Positions 53,747-64,000 of a stretch of DNA of 64,000 bases are shown piece by piece. The notes under the pieces were generated by a model. The model worked only from the letters and a program-made list of their open reading frames with translations. It had not been told where the DNA came from and searched no databases. Positions within the stretch are counted from its first letter, which is position 1; the number at the start of each line of letters is the position of its first letter. The position numbers and the translations under genes are program-made. This DNA is from Methanothrix sp. (lineage in GTDB: Archaea > Halobacteriota > Methanosarcinia > Methanotrichales > Methanotrichaceae), in assembly GCA_026394555.1 (NCBI GenBank), contig JAPKXZ010000051.1:59096-123095 (forward strand). The letters run 5' to 3'.

Positions 53747-54685
53747 ATGAATCTCGTAAAGCCCATGCTCGCGGTCTCCGGTCAGCCCTTCAACTCGCCA
53801 GAATGGATCTATGAGCCCAAGATCGACGGCACTCGCTGCCTGGCGGAGGTTACCTCAAGCGGCGTGCGCCTCTACAATCGCAGGCTTTTCAATATCACAT
53901 ATCGCTATCCAGAGCTGGCTCTTGCCCTGGCCCGGGGGGCTTCCGGCTGCGTCCTGGATGGAGAGATTGCCGTCTTCTCGAATGGCCGGCCAAGCTTTGC
54001 GAAGCTTGCCGAGCGCGACCACCTGAGCGACAGGCTCGCCATAGACTACCTCGCCCGCGTCCTTCCAGCCAGCTATGTTGTCTTTGATATCCTCTTCGCC
54101 AAAGAGATGAGCGTCATGGGTCTACCTCTTCGCGAGCGAAAGCAGATTTTAAGAGAAGAGCTGCAAGAGAGCGAGGCCGTAAGCATCGCCGACTCATTTC
54201 CGGAAAAGGGTGAGGACTATTTTCAGGCGGCACAAAAGATGGGACTCGAAGGAATCGTAGCCAAGAGGCTGAACTCCGTCTATGAGCCGGGCACAAGAAG
54301 CCCCGACTGGATAAAGATCAAGAAAAGCATCAAGCTCGATCTGGTGATCGGAGGCTACATTCCAGGAAAGGGAGGGCGCGTTTCTTACTTTGGCGGCCTT
54401 CTCCTGGGCGCCTACCACCACAGCCTGCTGCATTACGTTGGTCGGGTCGGATCAGGATTTACTGACAAAGAGCTGGAAGAGATTGCCGCAGGCTTTTCGC
54501 CCCTGGACAGTTCTCCCTTCACCAATGAACCGGCAACGCCCGAGGTAAGATGGGTCAAACCCTTACAAGTAGTGCAGGTCTCTGCCCTGGAGGTCACGTT
54601 GGACGGCCACCTTCGCGCACCGGTATACCTGCGTACCAGAGATGACAAAGAGCCGCAAGAATGCACACTGGATCAGCTCAATTGA
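53747..54685 (+). CDS. ATP-dependent DNA ligase, LigD ligase-domain type
   Basis: A 312-residue ligase holding only the catalytic core. Motif I with the adenylated Lys is YEPKIDGTR (K25). Motif III-like YVVFDILFA, motif IV GLEGIVAKRL, and motif V WIKIKKSIKLDLVIGGY follow, and then the OB-fold (YFGGLLLGAYHHSLLHYVGRVGSGF, ending with EVTLDGHLRAPVYLRTRDDK). This is the bacterial LigD ligase module without the polymerase or phosphoesterase domains, much shorter than the archaeal replicative ligase (~560). Together with Ku it forms a minimal end-joining pair. No polymerase gene is in the window. ATG 53747 is preceded by ACGAGGTGC. Confidence 0.92.
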   Translation: MNLVKPMLAVSGQPFNSPEWIYEPKIDGTRCLAEVTSSGVRLYNRRLFNITYRYPELALALARGASGCVLDGEIAVFSNGRPSFAKLAERDHLSDRLAIDYLARVLPASYVVFDILFAKEMSVMGLPLRERKQILREELQESEAVSIADSFPEKGEDYFQAAQKMGLEGIVAKRLNSVYEPGTRSPDWIKIKKSIKLDLVIGGYIPGKGGRVSYFGGLLLGAYHHSLLHYVGRVGSGFTDKELEEIAAGFSPLDSSPFTNEPATPEVRWVKPLQVVQVSALEVTLDGHLRAPVYLRTRDDKEPQECTLDQLN

Positions 54686-54739
54686 TTGCAAAAAAACTGA
54701 GGGCTTTCCTACAGCCGGCTCCTTAAGTCTGCGTCCACT

Positions 54740-55147
54740 TTACGCCATCACCTGCTCTTTGAGAATATAGCGGATCAAGTCTTCCGAGAGTTTGGTCTCC
54801 CTTTGCAGCTTCTTTACAGTCTCCTCGATGCTGTTGCCTTCTGTCATGAGGTTTGATATTCGTCCCACAATCTTCTCGCCAATGGCATAATACTCATCAA
54901 TATCCTTCCTGTGGCCCCAAACATCACCCCGCAGGAGCTGCACTCCCTGAATCTCCAGGAATTGCTGGGCGGCCTTGGACATGGTCTCATGGTAGGACGG
55001 CGGAATCTGTACGGCTCTTAGACGCGGGCAGGACTGGACCAGGTTCATTACATCCATATTGGAGGCTCGGAAAGCCAGATGAACCAGCTGCTCGTTCCTG
55101 TTTAGATCGGTTATCTCTTTCTTAGAACTAACTACCCTCAGTTTCAT
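54740..55147 (-). CDS. DUF1699 family protein
   Basis: A 135-residue protein from ATG 55147 (MKLRVVSSKKEITDLNRNEQ); the track start at 55159 adds four residues. It resembles a family I know from Methanosarcina-like methanogens (DUF1699): EQLVHLAFRASNMDVMNLVQSCPRLRAVQIPPSYHETMSKAA, then LLRGDVWGHRKDIDEYYAI. No enzyme motif; the C-terminal helices (EETVKKLQRETKLSEDLIRYILKEQ) look like a dimer or DNA-binding bundle, which is inference. Its restricted occurrence supports the methanogen assignment. It converges with the ligase gene; 54-base gap. Confidence 0.7.
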   Translation of the reverse strand: MKLRVVSSKKEITDLNRNEQLVHLAFRASNMDVMNLVQSCPRLRAVQIPPSYHETMSKAAQQFLEIQGVQLLRGDVWGHRKDIDEYYAIGEKIVGRISNLMTEGNSIEETVKKLQRETKLSEDLIRYILKEQVMA

Positions 55148-55159
55148 GCCACTTACCAA

Positions 55160-55475
55160 TGCTCTTAAAATATTTATAGATAATGGTAATCATAGTAATC
55201 CTTAATTAGATATACTGAGATCAGTAACTGAATCGGTGAAATATTATGCATGGGCGCTAATGCTCAGAGATATTTGCAGAGTTATGTCAACGATTTGAAT
55301 ATGTTTATATGATACATTGATATTTATATTAGATAAGCTAGCACTTAACTAGTTAGCAGTAATACTGCAAACCAGGCCCAGCTAGTTATGTCAGGCTTTC
55401 GGGGCCCGACTTTTCAGGATACCTCTGTATAAAATCAGACCGCAATTTGTCGGCAATTAGTCCGGTGTCGCCAGC
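55160..55475. other. AT-rich spacer without a gene
   Basis: About 316 bases between the DUF1699 start and the metE stop. The half next to DUF1699 is AT-rich (GATAATGGTAATCATAG, TTTATATGATACATTG) and may hold its promoter. The half near metE contains GGGGCCC within GCTTTCGGGGCCCGACTTT. I see no ORF, tRNA or clear hairpin terminator. Confidence 0.4.
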
Positions 55476-56453
55476 CTATGCGCCGTCCTGTCGGAATGAT
55501 CTCACTGCTGCGGCGCAATTCGTGAGAAGCCTGCCCGCCAGATCTTGACTGGGCCAGGAACCCAGGCCGCAGTCGGGACCTGTCGCCCTCAGCCTATCTC
55601 CAAATTGGGCATAGACTTTGTCCAGCCTTTTCCTCATGACCTGGGGGGATTCCAATTCCAGTATCTCCCTTTCCAGCCTTGGCATATCCTGCCAGAGGTT
55701 GGTGCCGAGCTGTTCGTTCAAGCGGGCGGACATGGACAAAATATCGGTGCGTGCGATGCCTGCGCGAAGATAACTGTCCGTCTCCTCCAGGACCTTCTTG
55801 TCTATCAATTGCAGATAGTCAGGATGCGCCGCCGACTCAATGCCCACGATGCTTATGCCGGGAACGCGAGCACAGGCCTCGGCATAAAGAGGCGAATGCA
55901 AATGCACTTCACAGTCCATGCCCAGACAGGGCGCGCTCGCGATCTGTAGGGCATCAAGGATCTCATCCTCTGAAAAAACAATGTTGGAGTTCAAACCAAG
56001 GCTCGGCTCATCCAAAGACGCCACAGACATCTTTCCTTCCTCCAATGCCAGAGAGAGGAACCTGGATACGCTCTTCGCCAGGGTTTTGAGAATATCCGGA
56101 TAATGCGTAGCCCCGAAAGCGGAGATATAAAGCTCCACCGGCCCGGTGACGCAGACGCGCACATCCTCGCCCGCCGGCACCGCCTCCAGCTCCATGATCC
56201 TGGCATGCTCTTTCTTGATCAGGTAGGGGCTCTTTGCTTTGGCCGGGTCCTCGATCTCGTCCATGAACATGCGGATCATATCTCGAAACTGGGGGTAGGT
56301 GGGAACCTCTACGCCGGCACAGCTCTTTTGAGCCAGAACATCGCGCACCATTTTTAGATACTGATCGCGAGAGAGGCTTGGCAGCCTGACTCCTTTGGGC
56401 AGGGGAAAGCTGCCGATATCATCGAAGAATAAGCCCTCAATTTGCCGCGCCAT
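55476..56453 (-). CDS. MetE-core methionine synthase-like methyltransferase
   Basis: A 325-residue protein equal in size to the archaeal MetE core, the C-terminal half of bacterial cobalamin-independent methionine synthase. It begins with the GSFPLP motif (DDIGSFPLPKGVRLPSL); zinc ligands appear as His in VHLHSPLY and Cys in GPDCGLGSW, the family pattern, with SAAHPDY between them. In methanogens this short form takes the methyl group from methylcobalamin (or a corrinoid protein), not folate, to make methionine from homocysteine. The start lies 13 bases downstream of the thrC stop, so the two share an operon; both belong to the aspartate-family amino acid branch. No sign of damage. Confidence 0.85.
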   Translation of the reverse strand: MARQIEGLFFDDIGSFPLPKGVRLPSLSRDQYLKMVRDVLAQKSCAGVEVPTYPQFRDMIRMFMDEIEDPAKAKSPYLIKKEHARIMELEAVPAGEDVRVCVTGPVELYISAFGATHYPDILKTLAKSVSRFLSLALEEGKMSVASLDEPSLGLNSNIVFSEDEILDALQIASAPCLGMDCEVHLHSPLYAEACARVPGISIVGIESAAHPDYLQLIDKKVLEETDSYLRAGIARTDILSMSARLNEQLGTNLWQDMPRLEREILELESPQVMRKRLDKVYAQFGDRLRATGPDCGLGSWPSQDLAGRLLTNCAAAVRSFRQDGA

Positions 56454-56466
56454 TCCTTAATCACCT

Positions 56467-57813
56467 CTAAAGAAAGCGCCTCAGGTAATCCTTTAAAGAG
56501 GCGTACTGTCCATCCATCATCTCGAAGTTCTCCTCCAGCTCATCCAGCCTTGCCATGGCCGCAGGCAAAGGAGGATTTATGCCGGTGGCTCGCACGATCT
56601 CCTCAGGGAACTTGGCCGGGTCGGCCGTCTCCAGGGATACGCAGGGACTCGCGTCCCCGCACTCTTTCAAGTACTTCATGAGCCCGGCAAAGGCCACGGC
56701 TCCGTGCGGCTCCAGAAGGACCTTGTACTGGCTGTATGCCTCTTTGATGGTCTGGCGGGTCTCCTCGTCCGTGATGGAGACGGCATAAATATCCTTTCGC
56801 ATAGCCTCCAGATCCGGTTGCAGGCTTACCTGGCCGGTCTCATCCATCTGACCGCCGTAAAGGTTGAAGAGTCGAGCCAGGTTACTGGGGTGGCCCACGT
56901 TCATGGCATTGGAGACGCAGTTCTTGCTGGGCCGGATGGGCTCGTAGATGCCTGTATTCATGAAGCGGGGGAACTCATCGTTCTCATTGGTCGCCACCAC
57001 GAACTTTTGCACAGGAAGGCCCATCTTCTTGGCCAGAAGTCCGCCCATGAGGTCTCCGAAGTTACCGCTGGGCACCGAGAAGACGATCTCCTCGCCCCGT
57101 GGGGCGACGCGCGAGTGAGCATAGAAGTAATAGACGGCCTGAGGCAGCAGTCTGCCGATATTGATGGAATTGGCCGAGGAGAGATTGAGAGCAGACAGAT
57201 CTGCATCGGCAAAGGCCTGCTTGACCAGAGCCTGGCAGTCATCAAACTTACCATCTACAGCGAGCGGGAAGATATTTTTGCCCAGGGTGGTCATCTGACG
57301 GCGCTGCCTCTGTGTTACCTCCTTCTCCGGGAATAATACAACCACCAATACGTTATCCAGACCATAGAAGGCATGGGCCACAGCAGAGCCCGTGTCTCCC
57401 GAGGTGGCGGTGAGGATGAGTATGCTTCTGCCTTCTTGTTTCAGGAAGTACTGGATCAGCCGCCCCATGGCCCGGGCGGCATAGTCCTTGAAAGAGCAGG
57501 TGGGGCCGCGATCCAGCCGCATTACATACTTTTCGTCATAGACCCGTTCCACAGGAACATCGAAATTATAGGCGTCTTCCAGCATTGCCAAGAGGTCGGA
57601 GTCGGAGACGAGATCGCCCAAATAAGGTTTGATGACCTCATAGGCGATTTCTGGATAGCTCATCCTGGAAAATTGCTCTATCCTAATTTGGGGGATCTGC
57701 TCAGGCATATAGAGCCCTTTGTCCGGGGCCTGGCCCATCAAGAGCGCCGTTTTAAAGTCCACACGCTCGGTTTGGCCGTTGGTGCTGAAGAATTTGATCA
57801 GAGACATGGTCAT
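56467..57813 (-). CDS. thrC: Threonine synthase
   Basis: A 448-residue PLP enzyme converting O-phosphohomoserine to threonine. The N-terminal cap (LMGQAPDKGLYMPEQIP) is typical of the ThrC type with N-terminal extension; the PLP Lys is in PTCSFKDYAARAM (~110); the phosphate-binding loop is TATSGDTGSAVAHAF; NSINIGRLLPQAVYY and SVPSGNFGDLMGGLLAKKMGLP follow. It is first in the operon with metE. Start is ATG 57813; ATG 57807 is two codons in. The enzyme competes with methionine synthesis for the same precursor branch, so pairing with MetE is metabolically coherent. Confidence 0.93.
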   Translation of the reverse strand: MTMSLIKFFSTNGQTERVDFKTALLMGQAPDKGLYMPEQIPQIRIEQFSRMSYPEIAYEVIKPYLGDLVSDSDLLAMLEDAYNFDVPVERVYDEKYVMRLDRGPTCSFKDYAARAMGRLIQYFLKQEGRSILILTATSGDTGSAVAHAFYGLDNVLVVVLFPEKEVTQRQRRQMTTLGKNIFPLAVDGKFDDCQALVKQAFADADLSALNLSSANSINIGRLLPQAVYYFYAHSRVAPRGEEIVFSVPSGNFGDLMGGLLAKKMGLPVQKFVVATNENDEFPRFMNTGIYEPIRPSKNCVSNAMNVGHPSNLARLFNLYGGQMDETGQVSLQPDLEAMRKDIYAVSITDEETRQTIKEAYSQYKVLLEPHGAVAFAGLMKYLKECGDASPCVSLETADPAKFPEEIVRATGINPPLPAAMARLDELEENFEMMDGQYASLKDYLRRFL

Positions 57814-58030
57814 AAGAAATAAGGTAGAGCTGATCTTTAAGGCTTTTCCATGCCAAGACCGAAATCCTTATATTCGATTATTGTCTAAGACGGGTTCGTC
57901 TAACATCGAAAAGATTGGGAATGGGATCACATTCCCTCGGTTGAAAGACCGTAGATGCCTGCGATTTTATTCGTGGGAGTGGTCACACTGCATAGCAAAC
58001 CTAAATATTCCCATTAATCGGGAGGAAACC

Positions 58031-58171
58031 TTGTTCAGATTCGAAGCAGACTACTTGTTTGAAGATGCCGCAGGCATCTGCACAGGCATGAGACCGGCGA
58101 ATTGGGATCTGCCCCAGGGCCCGGAACCCGGACCCCAGTGGCCCAAGAAGAGAAGACCGCAAATCCTTTGA
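58031..58171 (+). CDS. 46-residue ORF upstream of hdrED
   Basis: Within the ~600-base spacer between thrC and hdrE, TTG 58031 stands five bases after a strong GGGAGG site and opens a 46-residue reading frame with host-like codons: MFRFEADYLFEDAAGICTGM, a Pro/Gly-rich stretch (PANWDLPQGPEPGPQWP), and a basic end (KKRRPQIL). No signal peptide. The open frame runs further upstream (track 57719) without a credible start. Downstream of its stop the T-run CCTTTTTTTAG (~58237-58246) may end transcription before the hdr promoter. I do not recognise it; its closeness to hdrED may be coincidental. The rest of the spacer holds nothing else I can support. Confidence 0.45.
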   Translation: MFRFEADYLFEDAAGICTGMRPANWDLPQGPEPGPQWPKKRRPQIL

Positions 58172-58327
58172 AGCTAGACTGGGCCGACAGATGGCCTTCG
58201 CGGCCCTAGGCTCAAAGACGTTCCAGAAAGACTAACCTTTTTTTAGCGCCATGCACGAAGCATTTTTGCAGTATGATTTCTCATGAGCCTTCCTCCCTTT
58301 GCAGCAATTTCAGGCTGCGCTGAGGGA

Positions 58328-58338
58328 ATATTTAAGTA
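58328..58338 (+). promoter_or_regulatory. TATA box of the hdrED operon
   Basis: ATATTTAAGTA (preceded by GAGGGA) lies ~80-90 bases before hdrE, giving a leader of ~55 bases that ends in the strong ribosome-binding site TAGGAGG at 58403-58409. Confidence 0.4.
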
Positions 58339-58417
58339 TTAGTTGTCAGGTAAGTTGGAGACAAATGATGGTCGTATCGCCCCGATATAGTGATAAATAT
58401 AACTAGGAGGAAATGAG

Positions 58418-59170
58418 ATGGCGTTCTACACGTTGGGCCTCACTTTTAATCTTGTGATATTCCTGACAGTCATTGTACTGGCTGTTTGGATATATGGTAT
58501 ATATTTCAACTTTAAGAAATGGGGCCTCGGATCCACCGGCTACCACGACCAGTTGCGCAATAGCTTCTGGCTCTTCCTTGCCACCTGGATTCACGAGGCA
58601 TTTAAGGATGGATTATGGGTATTTTTGAGGACAGTTGTGCTTGATGTCCTTCTTTTGCGAAGGACCCTGGCCAGAAGCCCGGTGCGATGGGTTATGCACA
58701 TGTCCATGTTTTATGGATTTTTGATGCTGGCGGCTCTTTCCGGCCTGGGACTTATGATCGATATCGTCGAGCATTTCAACCTGCTCGGGCTCTCTGCAGA
58801 AGCTGAGACTGCCAAGGAACTCCTGTCGCTGCCTTTCGATATCTTCGGCTACCTGCTTCTCATCGGAGCCACCATTGCCGTATCCAGGAGAATACTGCTC
58901 AAGTTCGTCCGGGACAACACCAGCGCCTATGACGCACTGTTGATCGGTGCCGTGTTCCTCATCACAGTCACCGGATTTTATGCTGAGTGGATGCGCGGCA
59001 ATTCCTTCCTCATCGGGAATGCCTTTGAATATCCCATCTATGCACCCCACTTCGCAATGATTCACACCGTCCTGGCAATTGGTCTGTTCGCCTTGATCTT
59101 GCCATGGAGCAAATACATCCACGTCATAGCGACACCCATGACCCTTCTGGCCAACAGAGGAGGAGAATAA
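58418..59170 (+). CDS. hdrE: Heterodisulfide reductase cytochrome b subunit HdrE
   Basis: A 250-residue membrane protein with five hydrophobic segments: ~7-28 (FNLVIFLTVIVLAVWIYGIYF), ~85-110, ~135-160, ~165-190 and ~205-235. Haem-ligand candidates are the His residues in VMHMSMFYG, IVEHF and APHFAMIHTV, in the membrane or at its edge, as in HdrE/NarI-like cytochromes b. Length agrees with the ~250-260 expected. It accepts electrons from methanophenazine and passes them to HdrD. The next gene follows after two bases. This subunit is limited to methanogens with cytochromes, so it is one of the strongest taxonomic markers in the window. Confidence 0.93.
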   Translation: MAFYTLGLTFNLVIFLTVIVLAVWIYGIYFNFKKWGLGSTGYHDQLRNSFWLFLATWIHEAFKDGLWVFLRTVVLDVLLLRRTLARSPVRWVMHMSMFYGFLMLAALSGLGLMIDIVEHFNLLGLSAEAETAKELLSLPFDIFGYLLLIGATIAVSRRILLKFVRDNTSAYDALLIGAVFLITVTGFYAEWMRGNSFLIGNAFEYPIYAPHFAMIHTVLAIGLFALILPWSKYIHVIATPMTLLANRGGE

Positions 59171-59172
59171 AA

Positions 59173-60543
59173 ATGGCTGATCAAAAAGGCTCCAAGCCCT
59201 TGATGACGGGCTATATGATGTCCACCCAGCTCATGGAAGTAGACGGCTGCAACAGATGTCAGGAGTGCATGAAGTGGTGCCCGACCTTCGCGGTGAGACC
59301 GGACCGGCCAGGCATTACTCCCATGTATAAGAACGCAAGGTGGAGAGAGCTGCAAGCCAAGAGCCAGAGCCTGCGCGCCAAGATCTTCGGCCCCAAGCCC
59401 CTCACCGATGATGAGATGAAGGTCTTCACCGAAGATACATACAGTTGCACCACCTGCGGCGTCTGCGGCACGGTCTGTGAGGCAGGAATCAAGACCGTTG
59501 AGCTGTGGGAGGCCATGCGGCCTAACCTGGTAAAGCGTGGCGACGGACCCGTGGGAAAGCAGCCCTTCTTCCCCAAGCTCATCAAGGGAGATAGAAATCC
59601 CTACATGGCCAAGCAAGAAGAACGACTGTGCTGGATACCCAAGGATGCCAAGGTACAGGAGTCAGGAGAGCTCGTTTACTTCGCAGGATGCACTGCCGCA
59701 TACAGGCAGCAGGCCCTGGGAGTAGCTACCGTCAGGATCCTGAATAAATTGAACGTGGACTTTGCTATGCTTGGCAAGGACGAATGGTGCTGTGCTTCAG
59801 CACTGATCAGAACCGGCCAGCGCGAGGTCATGGCCGAGCATGCCGTGCATAATATCGATGCTCTCAAAGACGCGGGAGCGAAGAACGTGCTCTTCGCCTG
59901 CGCCGGATGTCTCCGGAATGCCGCCATCGATTGGCCCATGTGGTACGAGGGCTACATCCCCTACGAGACCATGCCCCTCTCCGTATTCCTGAGGGACAAG
60001 ATAAGGAATGGCGAGGTTGAGTACAAGATACCTCTGAATTACAGATTCACTTACCACGACCCCTGCCACAACGGCAGGCATCTCATGCACTCCAAGGGAA
60101 AAGATTGGGCCTTTGAGGCACCCAGAGATGTCGTCCAGTCCATCCCCGGCGTCAAGTTCCAGGAGATGGTAAGAAACCGGGCTCTGCAAAGATGCTGTGG
60201 AGCAGGCGGCGGTGTGAAGGCTGGTATTCCCGACCTGGCCATGGACTGCGCTATGGCCCGAGTTCAGGATGCAACGGATATTCAGGCAGAGGTAATCTGT
60301 TCCACCTGTCCGTTCTGCAGGCTGAACCTGATCGACGGAAGAAACACAGCAAAGTCCCCCATTAAGATGGTGGATATTGTTGAGATGATGGCCGCCTCCA
60401 TGGGCTTGGACACGACCATACCCGAAAATCCGTACACCAAGTTCCAGTCCCAGGATGTCCTGGTCTGCACACCAACCGAGTGCAAGCTCGATACGGTGGA
60501 GCGCAAGGAACCCGGCAAGGATCTGGTGGGCGAAGCTCACTAA
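59173..60543 (+). CDS. hdrD: Heterodisulfide reductase catalytic subunit HdrD
   Basis: 456 residues from ATG 59173, two bases after the hdrE stop with GAGGAG in front; the ORF-track start (59104) lies inside hdrE and is wrong. Two [4Fe-4S] ferredoxin sites are CNRCQECMKWCP (~31) and CTTCGVCGTVCEAG (~95). Two CCG domains follow, with CC motifs in EWCCASALIRTG and RCCGAGGGVK and partner cysteines in FACAGCLRN and CSTCPFCRLN; the second carries the noncubane [4Fe-4S] active site. It reduces CoM-S-S-CoB, the last electron-transport step of methanogenesis, giving the thiols back to the cycle. Cytoplasmic side of the membrane, bound to HdrE. Confidence 0.96.
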   Translation: MADQKGSKPLMTGYMMSTQLMEVDGCNRCQECMKWCPTFAVRPDRPGITPMYKNARWRELQAKSQSLRAKIFGPKPLTDDEMKVFTEDTYSCTTCGVCGTVCEAGIKTVELWEAMRPNLVKRGDGPVGKQPFFPKLIKGDRNPYMAKQEERLCWIPKDAKVQESGELVYFAGCTAAYRQQALGVATVRILNKLNVDFAMLGKDEWCCASALIRTGQREVMAEHAVHNIDALKDAGAKNVLFACAGCLRNAAIDWPMWYEGYIPYETMPLSVFLRDKIRNGEVEYKIPLNYRFTYHDPCHNGRHLMHSKGKDWAFEAPRDVVQSIPGVKFQEMVRNRALQRCCGAGGGVKAGIPDLAMDCAMARVQDATDIQAEVICSTCPFCRLNLIDGRNTAKSPIKMVDIVEMMAASMGLDTTIPENPYTKFQSQDVLVCTPTECKLDTVERKEPGKDLVGEAH

Positions 60544-60544
60544 A

Positions 60545-60575
60545 AAGAATGCCCGCTGCGGCGGCCATTCTTTTT
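60545..60575 (+). terminator. Terminator after hdrED
   Basis: AAGAATG (60545-60551) pairs with CATTCTT (60566-60572), with further pairing across CCGC / GCGG, and TTTTT follows. It lies immediately after the hdrD stop. Confidence 0.65.
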
Positions 60576-60645
60576 AATATTTTATTTTAAAGATTTATAT
60601 AGCTCCGATACTTTTATCATTTCCGCCGTCTGGCCTTAGGGCAAG

Positions 60646-63864
<3,219 letters not shown>

Positions 63865-64000
63865 CTATTCAGCCACCCAGTCAAAACCCTATTTTTCGTC
63901 CGATACTCCATGAATCATAATGTGCTATAATCGACCAAAAATTTAAAATATTAATAATAATCATATGCGCGTTATAATGGAGGGACGCAAATTTCATCAA
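63865..64000. other. AT-rich end of window, no gene seen
   Basis: The last 136 bases are AT-rich (AAAATTTAAAATATTAATAATAATC). No frame continues the restriction enzyme. TAATGGAGGG near 63977 may be a ribosome-binding site for a gene beyond the edge. Confidence 0.3.

Overview
The window looks like chromosomal DNA of a cytochrome-containing methanogenic archaeon, most likely Methanothrix (Methanosaeta) or a close relative. The main support is a contiguous hdrE-hdrD pair (membrane-bound heterodisulfide reductase). Further support comes from an archaeal HerA-NurA-Mre11-Rad50 operon, a geranylgeranyl-reductase-type flavoprotein, a short archaeal MetE-core protein, a DUF1699 protein, TATA-box/BRE-like promoters and many DUF11/NosD-type surface proteins. 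Genus assignment is inference; no rRNA or mcr gene is present. I saw no tRNA, rRNA or CRISPR array.

Layout. 1-3.1 kb: the tail of a PKD-like surface protein, unknown proteins and a secreted rhodanese. 3.2-8.2 kb: a compact operon of an XRE-cupin regulator, an acyl-CoA synthetase fused to a ferredoxin domain, and a 2-oxoacid:ferredoxin oxidoreductase (alpha, and a beta-gamma fusion). It plausibly activates organic acids and reductively carboxylates them, or runs the reverse. 8.3-12.4 kb: a tiny tandem zinc-finger protein, an extracytoplasmic thioredoxin plus redoxin-CcdA fusion, and a haem catalase, together an oxidative-stress/thiol patch. 12.5-19.5 kb: a four-gene overlapping minus-strand operon joining a tubulin/FtsZ-like GTPase to a polytopic membrane protein and two large secreted Ig-like proteins; this is the best candidate for an undescribed system. 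19.9-23.3 kb: a divergent adhesin with six Cna-B/SdrD-like modules and a VWA domain. 23.3-24.2 kb: a possible small RNA and an IS630-type remnant. 24.2-28.4 kb: a prephenate dehydrogenase-like protein, an ArsB/NhaD-type permease, and a small accessory protein with its sodium:solute symporter. 28.5-34.2 kb: a giant beta-helix/DUF11 surface protein. 34.4-35.8 kb: a secreted protein and an AI-2E/PerM family membrane protein.

36.1-46.4 kb is the DNA double-strand-break resection locus, and it is a visible mosaic. A GC-rich resident nurA is cut off at about two thirds of its length. It is followed by about 6.9 kb of AT-rich DNA with an 850-residue propeller-like protein, a complete second nurA, herA, mre11 and the first ~128 codons of rad50. 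The remaining rad50 is GC-rich again. The segment looks like a horizontally acquired replacement with one junction inside rad50.

46.4-55.2 kb: an erythromycin-esterase-like protein, a GmrSD-like DUF262 protein, a geranylgeranyl-reductase-family flavoprotein, a DUF1828/DUF1829 protein, a minimal NHEJ pair (Ku and LigD-like ATP-dependent ligase) separated by an inverted-repeat element, and a DUF1699 protein. 55.5-57.8 kb: thrC-metE (threonine and methionine synthesis). 58.0-60.5 kb: a 46-codon ORF, then hdrE-hdrD, the terminal step of the methanogenic electron transport chain. 60.6-63.9 kb: a Type IIG-like restriction-modification protein whose specificity half is AT-rich, and which seems to end early.
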